Shown here: positions 56,401 to 62,832 of the stretch, piece after piece | Position numbering within the stretch: position 1 is the stretch's first letter | Layout: the number at the start of each line of letters is the position of its first letter | Translations under genes and position numbers: made by a program | The notes under the pieces: generated by a model | What the model was told of the DNA's origin: nothing | Databases searched by the model: none | Seen by the model: the letters and a program-made list of their open reading frames with translations, nothing else | IMG/VR virus record: IMGVR_UViG_3300026097_000008 | Coordinates: 90,977-154,976 of that record | Direction: 5' to 3' (one strand) | DNA from: a virus | Length of the DNA: 64,000 nt

Positions 56401-56595
56401 GACATAACTCTTCCAGCAGAATTTAGTGTTAATGGAAATCAATTAACTTTAGCAGAAGCACCAGAGATTAACACAAAAATAATTATAGTTAGAAGACAAG
56501 GTAAACTTTGGAATGATCCGGGAACTGCACTAGCAGATGCAGATACCGACATTGCAAGATTCTTACGTGCGAAGTCTCCGGACTTTCCGCGCTAA
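41479..56595 (+). CDS. Giant baseplate-region structural protein (5038 aa)
   Basis: One uninterrupted ORF of 5038 residues, about 24% of the window, in the position where T4 has gp7/gp8. The N-terminus (SSTLDQLIQPGVVEQINGFV and the following NRQEYYAWEPHIDWDKFSNF, residues about 40-160) recurs in large structural proteins of marine T4-like phages. Further modules: a cupredoxin-like stretch near 195-220; four CBM5/12-like modules near 1445, 1705, 2210 and 2850; FG-GAP (integrin-type propeller) repeats at about 2121-2201 and again at 2931-3170; GxGY repeats near 3555-3634 and 3936-4001; and GDGSTxxF beta-modules at about 4250-4560. Probably a multidomain wedge or arm protein carrying receptor-binding surfaces; that role is inferred. 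ATTAAAGGATATTAAAGT precedes the start. Confidence 0.85.
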   Translation: MAYENDQNESALPAGPGGNRKRKSSDHLPRYFRTQANTKFLSSTLDQLIQPGVVEQINGFVGRKSAKAFTQNDNYVADVSKSREDYQFEPAAVIKDDLGNVKFYKDYNDYVNQLGSFNKGINDHSILNRQEYYAWEPHIDWDKFSNFREYYWLPNGPQSVPIAGNTIDVESNIKVTVGDNVDNNTFLFSNAGTTNNPTITLYRGQTYRFEVDTPNLPFTIKTQRTLEDDFNLDSSSILVLEGVSLQNLESGTTTIQLGPDVPDIIYYVAANDINAAGTIIVKDIEEATFIDVENEILGKRYYKTSNGFDLSNGMKVYFTGDVEPASYSTGAYYVEGVGNSIKLVSETSLNVPSAFTSDIVLEFDDEQEGFDTVPFSSAIGYAGTKDYFVVNRASQDGNLWSRYNRWFHRSVIEQSAAINNQPVEVDQSLRAKRPIIEFNAGLKLANFGTLAKTDVDLVDDFTTDVFSVIEGSPGYNIDGIDIVNGMRILFTADTDILVKGRIFEVEFINFASGGASNRQVHLKEVSDTQPLDNEVVLVKNGTTYKGKLFYFQNDAWKLTQDKTNVNQAPLFDVFDADGNSYADTTAYSASNFLGTKVFSYQEGTGSIDDELGISLNYRNIANVGDILFDFNLLNDSFTYTIDNAIFSKNTDIGFLRSYTDRTSFTTLNGWTEADTDSDQPVIRQYVFDNTSVGFEIDVYDNSASLTDLWIRVYLNNDLKFEGTDYTINTNVQGNSVINFNNSLTIGDVVVIKTKSSTIKNDNGLYEVPINLERNPLNENLTEFTLGEVNDHVSTIIEGTGEFAGTYPGTSNLRDLGSVSKFGRRFVQHSAPLNLSLYHLLDKESNIVKAISFARNEYAKFKRQFLLTIDELGYDGPVKGHVDKVLSEINRAKTESMPFYFSDMVPTGATKKNTYIVEDVNFTFFGLTRTFLLTEQSRRAVEVYQNGVQLVYGKDYTFNTDGFCVITATKQLDDVIEIYEYESTNGSFVPPTPTKLGLYPKYEPSVYVDNTYQTPTKVIQGHDGSIIVAYDDFRDDLILELEKRIYNNLKVEYDVSLFDIHDIKGGEYRNTGVDRTDLNRAMLGDFIEWSNLVESDYTLHDFFERTNRFTFNHKNLQSPSGKTVPGFWRQIYKEAYDTDRPHTHPWEMLGFTIQPTWWEEVYGPAPYTKDNLILWQDLEGGIVREPNKKLVFKTKYKRSGLTSYIPVDEQGNLLPPVDSGYIRNYTAQEIDDSFVFGDGAPVETAWRRSSEYPFSLLKSFVINQPSKTFATAFDRIRQTRNATGQIVYSSTNKRLRLSDIVFPNTSEDTTQVYTAGLVNYVSAYMAADVLRSYTEYKENINNLRNQIGFKIGGFTDKEKFRLILDSRTPLNEGNVFVPDENYQIFLNTSSPIETISYSGVIVERREDGYVIKGYDRQNTSFKYHRAVQTQNDPSINIGGISEPFLIWTAGKQYVPGTNVEFEGSYYRVKTAHTSENDFDSSFFAKLPNLPLIGGRDAVIRKSFLADFEEELLYGTLLPEVQDVVDFLLGYGSWLESKGFVFDYFDGDSAAVLNWRHSVNEFLFWTTQNWSAGSVIALSPAASRLKLQTDYSTVDNVFDSFYGYTLLKSDGNKLVEEFSSLGREPNEFILQPKNTEDGIFSVRLPLIQKEHVCLIDNRTVFGDVIYDLQPGYRQERIKVLGYRTDGWDGSLNIPGFIYDNATVEEWESWKDYAIGDVVKYKEFYYSAAVKISGEENFTASKWNRLAEKPEAGLYANFEYKTNQFGDFYDLDSDNFDTEQQRLAQHLIGYQKRDYLENIINDSVSQYKFYQGMIADKGTENALTKLFDALASDDKDSLEFYEEWAIKDGQYGASDGFEEVEFKLDESKFRLTPQPIELVNQVTGQETDLVYRIQPFETYVKSTDYDHTNAFPSKKILDTYINNAGYVNQQDVLGIASSYTDITSFFYNQVRQGAYIWVGNDNRSWNVYKHVGTPYIIENVESTTGGFTITVNATPQDIATGDVIGVADLYRYNAVGATDSSMDASYEKFTLEGFFEVLTVANNKITLATDQTIEDIDSVRGSLTKFISVRSSNAIEANAISQQGVSKNDLIWIDDNGQLAWNVLKNNQSFLELQKLSNDTAGEGHNYGFSISADDRNTTLLVGAPDYEDGRVFVYNRPANSVNFVQTQIIEPFGFADPAERFGASVAVSPDGEYAIIGSPNASNVKTKYDSNKDFVATTDYPKGSIVRKDQSLWKSVVDIQGQEDNILFNSFGSTTQAIETLSIEADSTQQSPVLLVGNYAIDATTGLYAFPNFQTDHFLVRVPLEIYEGSGQNDEVKLGWNKRTYSNQSQSVLVDREPFNGDYPLITGEFLEQTRSIQHKVDVILYINAATNVPNIGDTLQTDTGSGTVSYVFSDASETVLYLSDLNGSLNAEDPIFRSDGDFIGQYVKQGPNDEVDTSAVWGGYWMIKVSTSYTPTTLTNVSDQGKALVFYDVIPDSTSTGRYYYNSLDFQAGVTRSQNTLGSLIEVLSFSGSPGPGGTTGDFLSNLYVVRTPKQITDIITAGDEIDLYVNQLPRDGIGIVKDLTDINLSTTITNKKQTVYDVWDGYINLDFTKFDAGGNPFEPKIGLTVRDRTRGGTAEIAFYQRNGLNVTIFVKNVSGTWSLGDDFGQNAEIEFLGVPGDPDVIYQVDRIMGQIQYIGLGYAPANIGGLLVFEAAENIDIPTTRVLLDIEYWLYNESEIQGIPRPANAPSPVNNEWQEVFNIPADSTGTASGLTNEGLYNLYQKSRPGVYDLVASYTVPEQQSNLYLGNQVKITKFNELYRAFIHAKGLETESSPGRIYMVKDGIENDNSYNWEYAKNKKFRGPFNDSINYYTGDIVYLQDGYDSSGISSVDTLYTAKTNIAAGNFDANDWTSTDDLIDYVGYIPNNTGLSVVNDSSNDFSTVLDQGNLYSFGTSYDISKNGDVLVVSALYDNTKANRVVVYRSNNGHFERRQEILADSNTSGFGQSISISDDGMLIAIGEPFNDDVDEDQGLVYIYKQINSVFELYQTLNSPSNERAEMFGWNIEFDGDSLAVNARNADSFDKTTFDLYQDAITSDDSNYVNDPTSIENTNATTFDNGFTSFKTVNKNSGVVYLYENYNETMLYGQTIQVADANINYFGRNLLIKNNHVYVSLPSLEENDREGQLYDFRKPENSRIWNIHREAKDTVDLDKIKKLFLYDTVQQELITYLDFIDPLQGKVAGIAEQDIRFKTYYDPATYSTTSNADPLATQSLVFDRTDSWGKEHVGEVWWNLNTVKFYNPYQDTVIYSTQNWNRIFVGNSVDVYEWVESDVLPSVWDERADTNQWFPRGYSGTSLYGDSAYSTKSVYDSVGQIFKTKYYFWVENKKVIPNVEFRNIKLTEIKSYIEDPQAAGLRFATLISPTQFVIYNCEDLIKNTDVALSVQYWTIDNQTQNIHNQYQIVSEGLETSQPKADITRKWFDSLVGYDEQKRPVPDPSLSPKYKYGILNNPRQGWFVNRTEALKQFIERTNRVLLENLIIDDKDISNLFQNEEAPSVQSKQYDTTVDTLADLEFVGVARAAQASLTPVVENGKITRIIIDNPGRGYRVVPTFTLSGNGEGAEIELEINNIGQIISATVIKQGNNYDNSTTITVRRFTVLVQSDNTIQGKWALYERLTANTGSWNRIRSQAFDASLYWSYADWYAIGYSELTEINFLIDNSYELTSLENQIGDTVKISSIGTGGWLLLEKIDEQDTQDYTVNYKTIGRENGTIQFNRSLYDFNFSSVGFDTISFDTKIYDSEPVNELRIVLNAIKDDLFIDDLLIEFNKLFFASIRYIFSEQPYVDWLFKTSFIKAKHNVGTLREDITFNNDNLPSYEAYVKEVKPFATKIREYLSAYEGLDNTRSVVTDFDLAPRYQDALKKILPEAIKIVDNNLIGVDADLETYPNKNWLDNASYKITSVDVVNNGSGYTSPPELIVEGGGGSGAILKAFLGRNGQISSVEVVNAGTGYYSSPTVSINGNLIESGEDATLSVKIGDSPVRNIHTIVKFDRTTGTYLHTNLSPDPETFVGSGNKFAYDLIWPMDLLKTNVNISVNNIELLESEYSYENILDTSKGYDRYYGRVIFTDAPLVGDQISITYKKNINLLQAQDRINLAYEIGAGKFGKDLGQLMDGIDYGGVEVKSFSFGGSGGWDDNSWFSDTWDSNYDISYEDEIFEFDGSTIEVTLSQPLELGVVYNVYYQTPTDSQPVRIDDPAYDGSTIVDNPNAIMRSFVGDGVTQTLYLDDLKLSTYQEDGNNTGIFLQTGANYKLIIRKSTSDGTFDIDPEGYDTILAGGNLNYSTATGLAAEDITIDGDGFVTPTTSKGPEELIPGQILDTVDIKVFERPKGGSSPITSRFYRGDGSTKTFDIGSSLILKDSIFVKVEFEVKSSDNYTIDYAENTITLDTAPAAGQRINILTLGVSGTNVLDIDEFIADGSTVEFLTNVRWSETLSYYITIDGEKQENIVFRSDETYEVPNNVVLKLATPPSAGSVIRFAFFENDTDVKNFSEVLIDNFIADGSTTSFQLSQTPFTQKIESWFTVVKVNNKILNAGYNKRFIATAAKLEYKLDEWQVPPGSIRNSQIKVFLNGTELEYIQQWTFVGNPSTDDQDGTLIRLKDNVVQQDGNVLDVYVISDGEYRYGTFDNNLQFTETPGILQLDSAYNDGDTITVYQFSNHDSQGFERQKFDVVDRVNITNLEDGSTIPVDDATFPEEWYQIQHLRNGLIELREEAIDAQYVWVTINGDLLTPNVDYYITENKRYVKIDATIAENDTIELIQFSNPITTNKLGWRQFKDMLNRTHYKRLDGTENITLASDLNWYDNEIVLINADSLVEPQPNGKVPNIIFIEGERIEYFIKDGNTLKQLRRGTLGTGVKDVYTTGTELYNQSQESTMPYKDETITTILDADGTSTVYELDFVANNVNEFEVFVAGRRLRKSEINSYVQPNPTAQDSPEGDITLPAEFSVNGNQLTLAEAPEINTKIIIVRRQGKLWNDPGTALADADTDIARFLRAKSPDFPR

Positions 56596-56599
56596 ATAC
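56592..56599 (+). promoter_or_regulatory. Late promoter box overlapping the giant gene stop
   Basis: Plus-strand CTAAATAC overlaps the TAA of the giant gene and lies 18 bases before the next ATG, with AGGA between. The short leader is like that of other late units here. Confidence 0.5.
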
Positions 56600-56617
56600 A
56601 CTAGCAGGATATAAAAA

Positions 56618-57229
56618 ATGAGCAATATAAACGATAAAAGTGGAATACTACTACAAGGTCATATTAAGATTCACGAGCCTGAAACAGGCAAAGTTCTTAT
56701 TGACAAACGGAATGCTATTCACTATGAAAACATGAGTATCAGCCTTGCTGAAAGTATAGCCAACGGCGGACAAGGTTGGATATATGAAATGGGCTTCGGA
56801 AACGGCGGCACAAGTGTTGACCCTACAGGTATTATCACATACTTAACACCGAACAGTACAGGAACCAATGCTAGCTTGTATAATGAAACATTTACAAAAG
56901 TAGTAGATGACCGTTCGATTAATAATTTAGATCCTGCAAGAAACAAAATCGAAACTCGTCATGTAAGCGGTACTAACTATACTGATGTTCTCATAACTTG
57001 TTTATTAGATTACGGCGAGCCTAGCGGACAAGACGCTTTTGATACTGCTACTGATACAAACAGTCTTTATATATTTGACGAACTAGGACTAAAAAGCTAT
57101 AGTCCTGCAGGAGACGGACGTCTGCTGACACACGTAATCTTCCATCCTGTGCAAAAAAGTTTAAACAGATTGATCCAAATTGATTATACTGTAAGGGTAC
57201 AGAGCTTAACTGGATTTAACGAGGGATAA
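56618..57229 (+). CDS. Baseplate-region structural protein (203 aa)
   Basis: A 203-residue protein. Residues 10-75 (ILLQGHIKIHEPETGKVLID, IYEMGFGNGGTSVDPTGII) and the C-terminal VIFHPVQKSLNRLIQIDYTV block are typical of a virion protein conserved between the giant baseplate gene and the collar/fibre genes in marine T4-like phages. It occupies the place of T4 gp8/gp9, but I see no clear match to either. It has no membrane segment. AGGAT is the ribosome binding site. Confidence 0.6.
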   Translation: MSNINDKSGILLQGHIKIHEPETGKVLIDKRNAIHYENMSISLAESIANGGQGWIYEMGFGNGGTSVDPTGIITYLTPNSTGTNASLYNETFTKVVDDRSINNLDPARNKIETRHVSGTNYTDVLITCLLDYGEPSGQDAFDTATDTNSLYIFDELGLKSYSPAGDGRLLTHVIFHPVQKSLNRLIQIDYTVRVQSLTGFNEG

Positions 57230-57235
57230 AGTTAG

Positions 57236-59344
57236 ATGGCATATACAATACAATTTACTGACAGTTCTAACAAAGATCCTATTGTAGTTGAAGATCAAAC
57301 AATTAATACTGAAACTACAATAGGCTTCCCTGGCAAGAATTCGACAGGTTATGGACAAGTTATTGCAGAAGATTTATTGCATTTACTAGAAAATTTTGCA
57401 AGTCCAACAGAGCCTAGTCGTCCTGTAGAAGGACAACTATGGTATAATAATGACACCAATCAATTATTAATTTATGATAGTACTAATTGGGTTCCAGCAG
57501 GTGGTCTAAGAAAAAGCATAAATCAGCCAGATCCTGTAGAAGCATTAGACGGTGATCTTTGGGTAGATACAGATAACCAGCAACTTTACCTATTCTCCGG
57601 GTCAACATGGATACTTGTAGGGCCTACATTTAGTGAAGGTCTTTCAACAGGAACGTTTCCTACTACTATTGTAGGACAAGATAACATAGAATATACTGTT
57701 TTAGAAGTACAAGTTAAGGCACAAGTAGTAGCAATAATAGCATTTGATACATTTGTACCTAAAGCAACAATAACTGGATTTGCGGCAACAACAATTCGTC
57801 CCGGTATTAATCTAGCAACAAGAGATACCGACGGTGACGGACAAAATAATGTAAAGTTTTTTGGTACCGCAGAAAAAGCGGAAAGCCTTATTGTAAATAA
57901 TTTATCTGTACCTGCAGGAAACTTTTTACGAGGTGATGCAGAATCAACAACTACTTTTCCTTTAAACATTCAGAACAATAGTGGTATTGCATACGGTATT
58001 AATGCTGAAATGAATATTGGTATTGAAGGTAGTGCAGGTGTTATACAACATAATATTGAAGGATCAAATGTTGATGTAAGGGTAAGAAATGCAGGCTCAA
58101 GTAGCACCGTTCTTAGAGTTGATTCTAATTTAAGAGTTGGTATAAACAATGTAGCACCGGACGAAGCTTTAGATGTCACTGGAAATCTTTTAACAAGTGG
58201 TACTATTAGAACAAACGATACAACAGAGAGTACTACCATTAGTAATGGAGCATTAATTGTTAAAGGCGGCGCAGGTATTGCAAAAAGTCTTAATGTAGGA
58301 GAAAATGTTCTAATACAAAAAACACTTACATTAGGAAATGTTGATCTTACAGTTGATGCTGAGGATAGTGATGTATTACTACCCGATAGCAATAATACTA
58401 GAGATATAGGTAGAAATGATCTACGCTTCCGTAGGATGTATGCGACTACATTTATTGGAAACTTAGAAGGGATTGTAAGTGGTAATGTTTCAGGAAAAGC
58501 AGGAAGTGCTGATAGATTAACATCTGCAACAACTTTCCGTTTGCAAGGAGATGTAGAAACTGTAGAAAATAGCTTTGATGGCCAGACAGGCGGCGGACTT
58601 AAGGAATTCAATGTTTCGATATCAAACAGTATTATTTCTGGCAAAGAACAAATTACAACAAGTCAAGCAGATGATGATTTTATTATTAATAGAACCACTG
58701 GTGATACCGGCTTAAAACGTATATCACGCTCAAGTTTATTTAATAGTATAAGTGGCCTTACTCCGATAGGCAGTATAATGCCCTATGCCGGCACAGCCGA
58801 GCCTGCAGGATGGAAATTTTGTAATGGACAAGAATTATCACAAGGCTTATTCGAAGCCTTATTTGAGATAATAGGATTTACATACGCTCCAGAAATTGAA
58901 GTGACCGCAGGATTTTTTGCTGTACCGGACTTAAGAGGTAGGTTTCCATTAGGTAATTTAGCAATGGGAGGATCTGCTCCAGGAGTGACTACACCGGATC
59001 ATAGAACTAGAGGAACGAATGCCCAAACTTTAGGAGCAGCCGACGGAAGCGACGATGTTGAAATCGGCGTAGATAACTTGCCTGAACACCAGCATGATAT
59101 GAAAGACCCTGCGGGTAGACAATTCTTTGCTGTGCGTGAATCTGTAGGTACTGGAGATAAGCCGTTAGGCGTATCAGATTCGAAATTTGTAGATGGTGCT
59201 GACGATCTTTCAGAAAGATTGTCTAATTCGGGTGGGATAGATGTAGATGCAGCAGGAGTGACATCAACTGGCAACGCACTTGATATTGCAAATCCGTATC
59301 AAACTATTAACTATATTATATATACAGGACGAGTAGGAACATGA
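57236..59344 (+). CDS. Fibre protein with phage tail-collar domain (702 aa)
   Basis: A 702-residue protein. Residues about 1-145 are a module shared with the next two genes: STGYGQVIAEDLLHLLENFA, GQLWYN, then GDLWVDTDNQQLYLFSGSTW and LVGPTF. The middle has shaft-like beta repeats (GIAKSLNVGENVLIQKTLTL). Residues about 508-580 are a tail collar domain (PIGSIMPYAGTAEPAGWKFC, then FFAVPDLRGRFPLGN), the fold found in T4 gp12 short fibres, and a NLPEHQHDM metal-site-like stretch follows. It could be the gp10/gp12-type short fibre of the baseplate. The stop overlaps the next start. Confidence 0.8.
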   Translation: MAYTIQFTDSSNKDPIVVEDQTINTETTIGFPGKNSTGYGQVIAEDLLHLLENFASPTEPSRPVEGQLWYNNDTNQLLIYDSTNWVPAGGLRKSINQPDPVEALDGDLWVDTDNQQLYLFSGSTWILVGPTFSEGLSTGTFPTTIVGQDNIEYTVLEVQVKAQVVAIIAFDTFVPKATITGFAATTIRPGINLATRDTDGDGQNNVKFFGTAEKAESLIVNNLSVPAGNFLRGDAESTTTFPLNIQNNSGIAYGINAEMNIGIEGSAGVIQHNIEGSNVDVRVRNAGSSSTVLRVDSNLRVGINNVAPDEALDVTGNLLTSGTIRTNDTTESTTISNGALIVKGGAGIAKSLNVGENVLIQKTLTLGNVDLTVDAEDSDVLLPDSNNTRDIGRNDLRFRRMYATTFIGNLEGIVSGNVSGKAGSADRLTSATTFRLQGDVETVENSFDGQTGGGLKEFNVSISNSIISGKEQITTSQADDDFIINRTTGDTGLKRISRSSLFNSISGLTPIGSIMPYAGTAEPAGWKFCNGQELSQGLFEALFEIIGFTYAPEIEVTAGFFAVPDLRGRFPLGNLAMGGSAPGVTTPDHRTRGTNAQTLGAADGSDDVEIGVDNLPEHQHDMKDPAGRQFFAVRESVGTGDKPLGVSDSKFVDGADDLSERLSNSGGIDVDAAGVTSTGNALDIANPYQTINYIIYTGRVGT

Positions 59345-61254
59345 GCTATCAAATAAACAAAACAAATGGCGAATTATTAACAGAACTAGTAGATGGCTCA
59401 ATAGATACAAGTAGTACTGATCTTACACTTGTAGGAAGAAATTACAAAGGCTACGGTGAAGCCTTCAATGAAAACTTTATATCTTTATTAGAAAATTTTG
59501 CTAGCACAAGTGCTCCTAGTAATCCACTAAGTGGACAACTTTGGTTCGATCTTAGCGATGACAGACTAAAAATTTATGATGGATCTGCGTTTAGAACAGC
59601 AGGAGGTCCTATAGTATCTCCTGATCAACCTACTAATCAAGTTACTGGTGACTTATGGATCGATAATACTGAGAAAAAGCTATACATGTGGGACGGCACA
59701 GTTTGGACTCTTGTAGGGCCAACATTTACGTCAGGACAAGGCAAGACCGTATTCGAAGCTGAAACTATGGTTGATACCTCAGGAACACAGAGAACTGTTC
59801 TTGCTTTGTATATCGGCGGAGTACTAGCAGGAATATTAAGTAGACAAGAGTTTACACCGGCTAGTGCGTATGTAATACCCCCGTATGCAGAAGGAAGAGC
59901 AATCAAAGTTGGTTTTAATCCTGTAGAAACTGCTACATTTAAATATCAAGGAACTGCAACTTCTGCAGAATCGTTGGTAAACGACCAAGGAGATCCGTTT
60001 ACTAGTGAAGACTTTGTGCGTACAAATGAACGAGACGGATCAAATAATATCGTTGATCAATCTATGCTAGGAGCACTTTTTGTAAAAGGTGAAGATGGTG
60101 TTCAAGTGGGTATAGGCGACACAATTTATGCAAAATTTAATGTTCCTAGCACCAATACTACCAGCGTTATTCAAACTACTCAGACAAATTATGACTTTGC
60201 TATCAGGGTTCGTCAAGGTAGTGATAATATAGATGCTATTACTGTTGACACTAGCTCGTCTAGCGTGGGGATATTTAATTCAACGCCTAGCTTTAACTTA
60301 GATGTCACAGGCACTGGACGATTTACTGGAGATGTCACAATTGACGGGAATCTATTGGTTCAAGGCGATACAAGTTATTTTAATGTAAGTACTCTTAGGG
60401 TTGAAGATCCTAATATAGAACTTGGACTTTTAGATGATAGTACAGAAGGTGATGATGTAAATGCAGATGGCGGCGGCATCACATTACGTTCTACAAACGG
60501 TTCTAAAGATATACACTGGGTAAGAAGTACAGGAAATTGGACATCTAATCAAAACTTTGATCTAACTATAGGTAAAGAATTTAGAATTGAAAATACACAA
60601 GTTCTTAGTAAAACTCGTCTAGGAGATACTGTAGCAACTGCAAACGGATTAACTAGCATAGGTACACTTACATCATTAGCAGTGGCAGGCGATATCACAC
60701 TAGGTAGCGACATTATTAATGCTGGTGCAATGAATATTACCACAGGCGGAACTATTACACTTAATAATGTAAAAATCGCTGGATTAGATACTCCTACTGC
60801 CACAACAGACGCAACTAATAAATCTTATGTAGATAACGAAATTGCTACTATTCCAGTTAACTTTAGTTTAGATATTACCGCACTGAGTAATCCAAATATA
60901 CCCGGAGTTAGCGACGGACCCGTTAATGATGTAAAAAATATTTTAGATGACATATCACCAGTCACAACAGCTAATAATGGCACAATAGCAAGGATACATT
61001 GTGTATCCTATACAGCTTCTGCAGTAAGTGGGATTACAATTACTGTTGGCACTGATCCTGACACAACTAAAACTCTTACAAAATCTACTATTGCTGTTGA
61101 TAGTGCAGGCACACAAAATGAAAGCGTTATTCAAGACATTGTTGCATCTAATACTGTTTCAGGTACATTTACTCCTAGTCCGAGTAGATATACTATGACT
61201 TTCCAAGTTGTAGCAGGTGCATGGGCACACCAGAGTACAACGAATTATACGTAG
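59341..61254 (+). CDS. Fibre protein, paralogue with shared N-terminal module (637 aa)
   Basis: A 637-residue protein with the shared N-terminal module (YKGYGEAFNENFISLLENFA, GQLWFDLSDDRLKIYDG, GDLWIDNTEKKLYMWDG). The middle contains fibre-shaft motifs (TGDVTIDGNLLVQGDTSYFN, RVEDPNIELGLLDDS) similar to those in the minus-strand fibres, then a TTDATNKSYVDNEIATI segment typical of fibre proteins of many phages. The C-terminal 130 residues form an unrecognised beta domain, possibly the tip. It lacks the collar domain of its upstream paralogue. Start and upstream stop overlap (ATGA). Confidence 0.75.
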   Translation: MSYQINKTNGELLTELVDGSIDTSSTDLTLVGRNYKGYGEAFNENFISLLENFASTSAPSNPLSGQLWFDLSDDRLKIYDGSAFRTAGGPIVSPDQPTNQVTGDLWIDNTEKKLYMWDGTVWTLVGPTFTSGQGKTVFEAETMVDTSGTQRTVLALYIGGVLAGILSRQEFTPASAYVIPPYAEGRAIKVGFNPVETATFKYQGTATSAESLVNDQGDPFTSEDFVRTNERDGSNNIVDQSMLGALFVKGEDGVQVGIGDTIYAKFNVPSTNTTSVIQTTQTNYDFAIRVRQGSDNIDAITVDTSSSSVGIFNSTPSFNLDVTGTGRFTGDVTIDGNLLVQGDTSYFNVSTLRVEDPNIELGLLDDSTEGDDVNADGGGITLRSTNGSKDIHWVRSTGNWTSNQNFDLTIGKEFRIENTQVLSKTRLGDTVATANGLTSIGTLTSLAVAGDITLGSDIINAGAMNITTGGTITLNNVKIAGLDTPTATTDATNKSYVDNEIATIPVNFSLDITALSNPNIPGVSDGPVNDVKNILDDISPVTTANNGTIARIHCVSYTASAVSGITITVGTDPDTTKTLTKSTIAVDSAGTQNESVIQDIVASNTVSGTFTPSPSRYTMTFQVVAGAWAHQSTTNYT

Positions 61255-61257
61255 GCG

Positions 61258-61265
61258 ATAAATAC
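61258..61265 (+). promoter_or_regulatory. T4-type late promoter box
   Basis: Plus-strand ATAAATAC right after the stop of the 637-residue fibre gene and 24 bases before the next ATG, with AAGGGG between. Confidence 0.65.
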
Positions 61266-61288
61266 ATTACGCAAGGGGTTTAACTAAC

Positions 61289-62794
61289 ATGGCTTATACT
61301 ATTGATAGATACAATAATGTCACACTAACTACTGTCGAAGACGGTACTATTGATCAAACTACTGATCTTAAATTAGTAGGAAAAAATTATGCAGGGTACG
61401 GTGAAATACAAAATGAAAACTTTGTATTTTTGCTAGAAAATTTTGCAGGCGGCAATGCTCCGCCTAAGGCAATTAGCGGACAAGTTTGGTTTGATAGTAA
61501 TAATTCAAAACTTAAATTTTATGACGGTAGTCAGTGGCGTACGACAGGCGGTGCTGAGATAAGTGCAACTGCTCCAAGCGGATTATCAACAGGTGACTTT
61601 TGGTGGGATACATCGAACGAACAGCTTTATGCCTATAACGGAAGCGACTTTGTCTTAGTAGGACCTCAAGATGCAGGCGAAGGCATTACACAGATGCAAA
61701 GCCGAACAGTTCGTGATACAACTGATACAGCTAGGTCTATAATTGTTGCTACTGTAAACGACGAAGTAATTTTTGTTATTAGCGGACAGGAATTTACAAT
61801 TGATAGTAGTGATGCTGAAAATGCGATTGCGGGATTTGATGTTGTCCGCCAAGGTGTAACTTTAAAAAATACAATTGATGCTACAAGCGGGGTCACAAGC
61901 GGCGCTCAGAGATTCTGGGGAACAGCATCTAACGCATTAAAACTAAATGGTATCGATGCAAGTAATTATGTAACTACAGGCGGAAGCTCTACAGATTTTA
62001 CAGAGTTGGTTAATATTCAAAACGATTCTGGTATAGCAATAGGATTAGGACTAGACCTAAAATTGTTTGTCGAAAATGACAACGAAGGCGTTATTCTAAA
62101 TAATGTAGGCACTAAACTTAAATTTAGAGCTAAACAAACAGGTACAAATTTAAATATTGTAGAAATGTCACCAGGAAGTGTTTTACCGGGCAGAAATGCT
62201 GCGGACACTGGCGTTAATACTGTAAATTTAGGTGCAAGTGGAAGTGAGTTTAATAATGTTTATGCTACTACATTTACAGGAACAGCCACACAAGCAAGTG
62301 CTCTTGTAGTCGGCGGAAGTGCAAGATCAGGTAATGTTGGATCAGCAGGAACAGGAACACCTAATACTGTAGCAGTAAGAGATTCAAGTGGCAACTTAAA
62401 TGCAGTACTATTTCAAGGAACGGCAACAAGCGCAAGATATGCTGACCTTGCAGAAAAATATACAACATCAGCAGAACTTGCGGTAGGAACAGCAGTAGCA
62501 GTTTGTGTCCATGAAACCCACGAAGTAGAGCCTGCTGTAGCAAGTCAAATGTGTATAGGTGTTGTATCGGCAGAACCTGCATACTTAATGAATTCGGATG
62601 CAGATGGTCAAGCAATAGGACTCAAAGGTCGAGTTCCTGTAAGAGTAAAAGGTCCAGTTAAGAAAGGCCAAGAAGTTTATGCTTGGGAAGAAGGCGTATG
62701 TAGCATAATTAAAACACAAGGACTAGTAGGAATCGCACTAGAATCTAATAGTGAAGAGTCAGAAAAATTAGTAGAATGTGTTTTAAAGGTATAA
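61289..62794 (+). CDS. Fibre protein with C-terminal ADLAEKY-type processing domain (501 aa)
   Basis: A 501-residue protein, third paralogue of the series (YAGYGEIQNENFVFLLENFA, GQVWFDSNNSKLKFYDGSQW near the N-terminus). From about residue 380 it carries RYADLAEKYTTSAELAVGTA, then CIGVVSAEPAYLMNSDADG and GLKGRVPVRVKGPVKKGQEV, the pattern of the peptidase G2 / intramolecular chaperone-like C-terminal domains on many phage fibres. Such domains aid trimer folding and in some phages are cut off. Whether cleavage occurs here is unknown. Confidence 0.75.
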   Translation: MAYTIDRYNNVTLTTVEDGTIDQTTDLKLVGKNYAGYGEIQNENFVFLLENFAGGNAPPKAISGQVWFDSNNSKLKFYDGSQWRTTGGAEISATAPSGLSTGDFWWDTSNEQLYAYNGSDFVLVGPQDAGEGITQMQSRTVRDTTDTARSIIVATVNDEVIFVISGQEFTIDSSDAENAIAGFDVVRQGVTLKNTIDATSGVTSGAQRFWGTASNALKLNGIDASNYVTTGGSSTDFTELVNIQNDSGIAIGLGLDLKLFVENDNEGVILNNVGTKLKFRAKQTGTNLNIVEMSPGSVLPGRNAADTGVNTVNLGASGSEFNNVYATTFTGTATQASALVVGGSARSGNVGSAGTGTPNTVAVRDSSGNLNAVLFQGTATSARYADLAEKYTTSAELAVGTAVAVCVHETHEVEPAVASQMCIGVVSAEPAYLMNSDADGQAIGLKGRVPVRVKGPVKKGQEVYAWEEGVCSIIKTQGLVGIALESNSEESEKLVECVLKV

Positions 62795-62795
62795 G

Positions 62796-62803
62796 TATAA
62801 ATA
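62796..62803 (+). promoter_or_regulatory. T4-type late promoter box
   Basis: Plus-strand TATAAATA, the exact T4 core, 29 bases before the ATG at 62833, with AGGAG at 62821-62825. Confidence 0.7.
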
Positions 62804-62832
62804 TATACGTAGTTAATTACAGGAGCTAAAGT

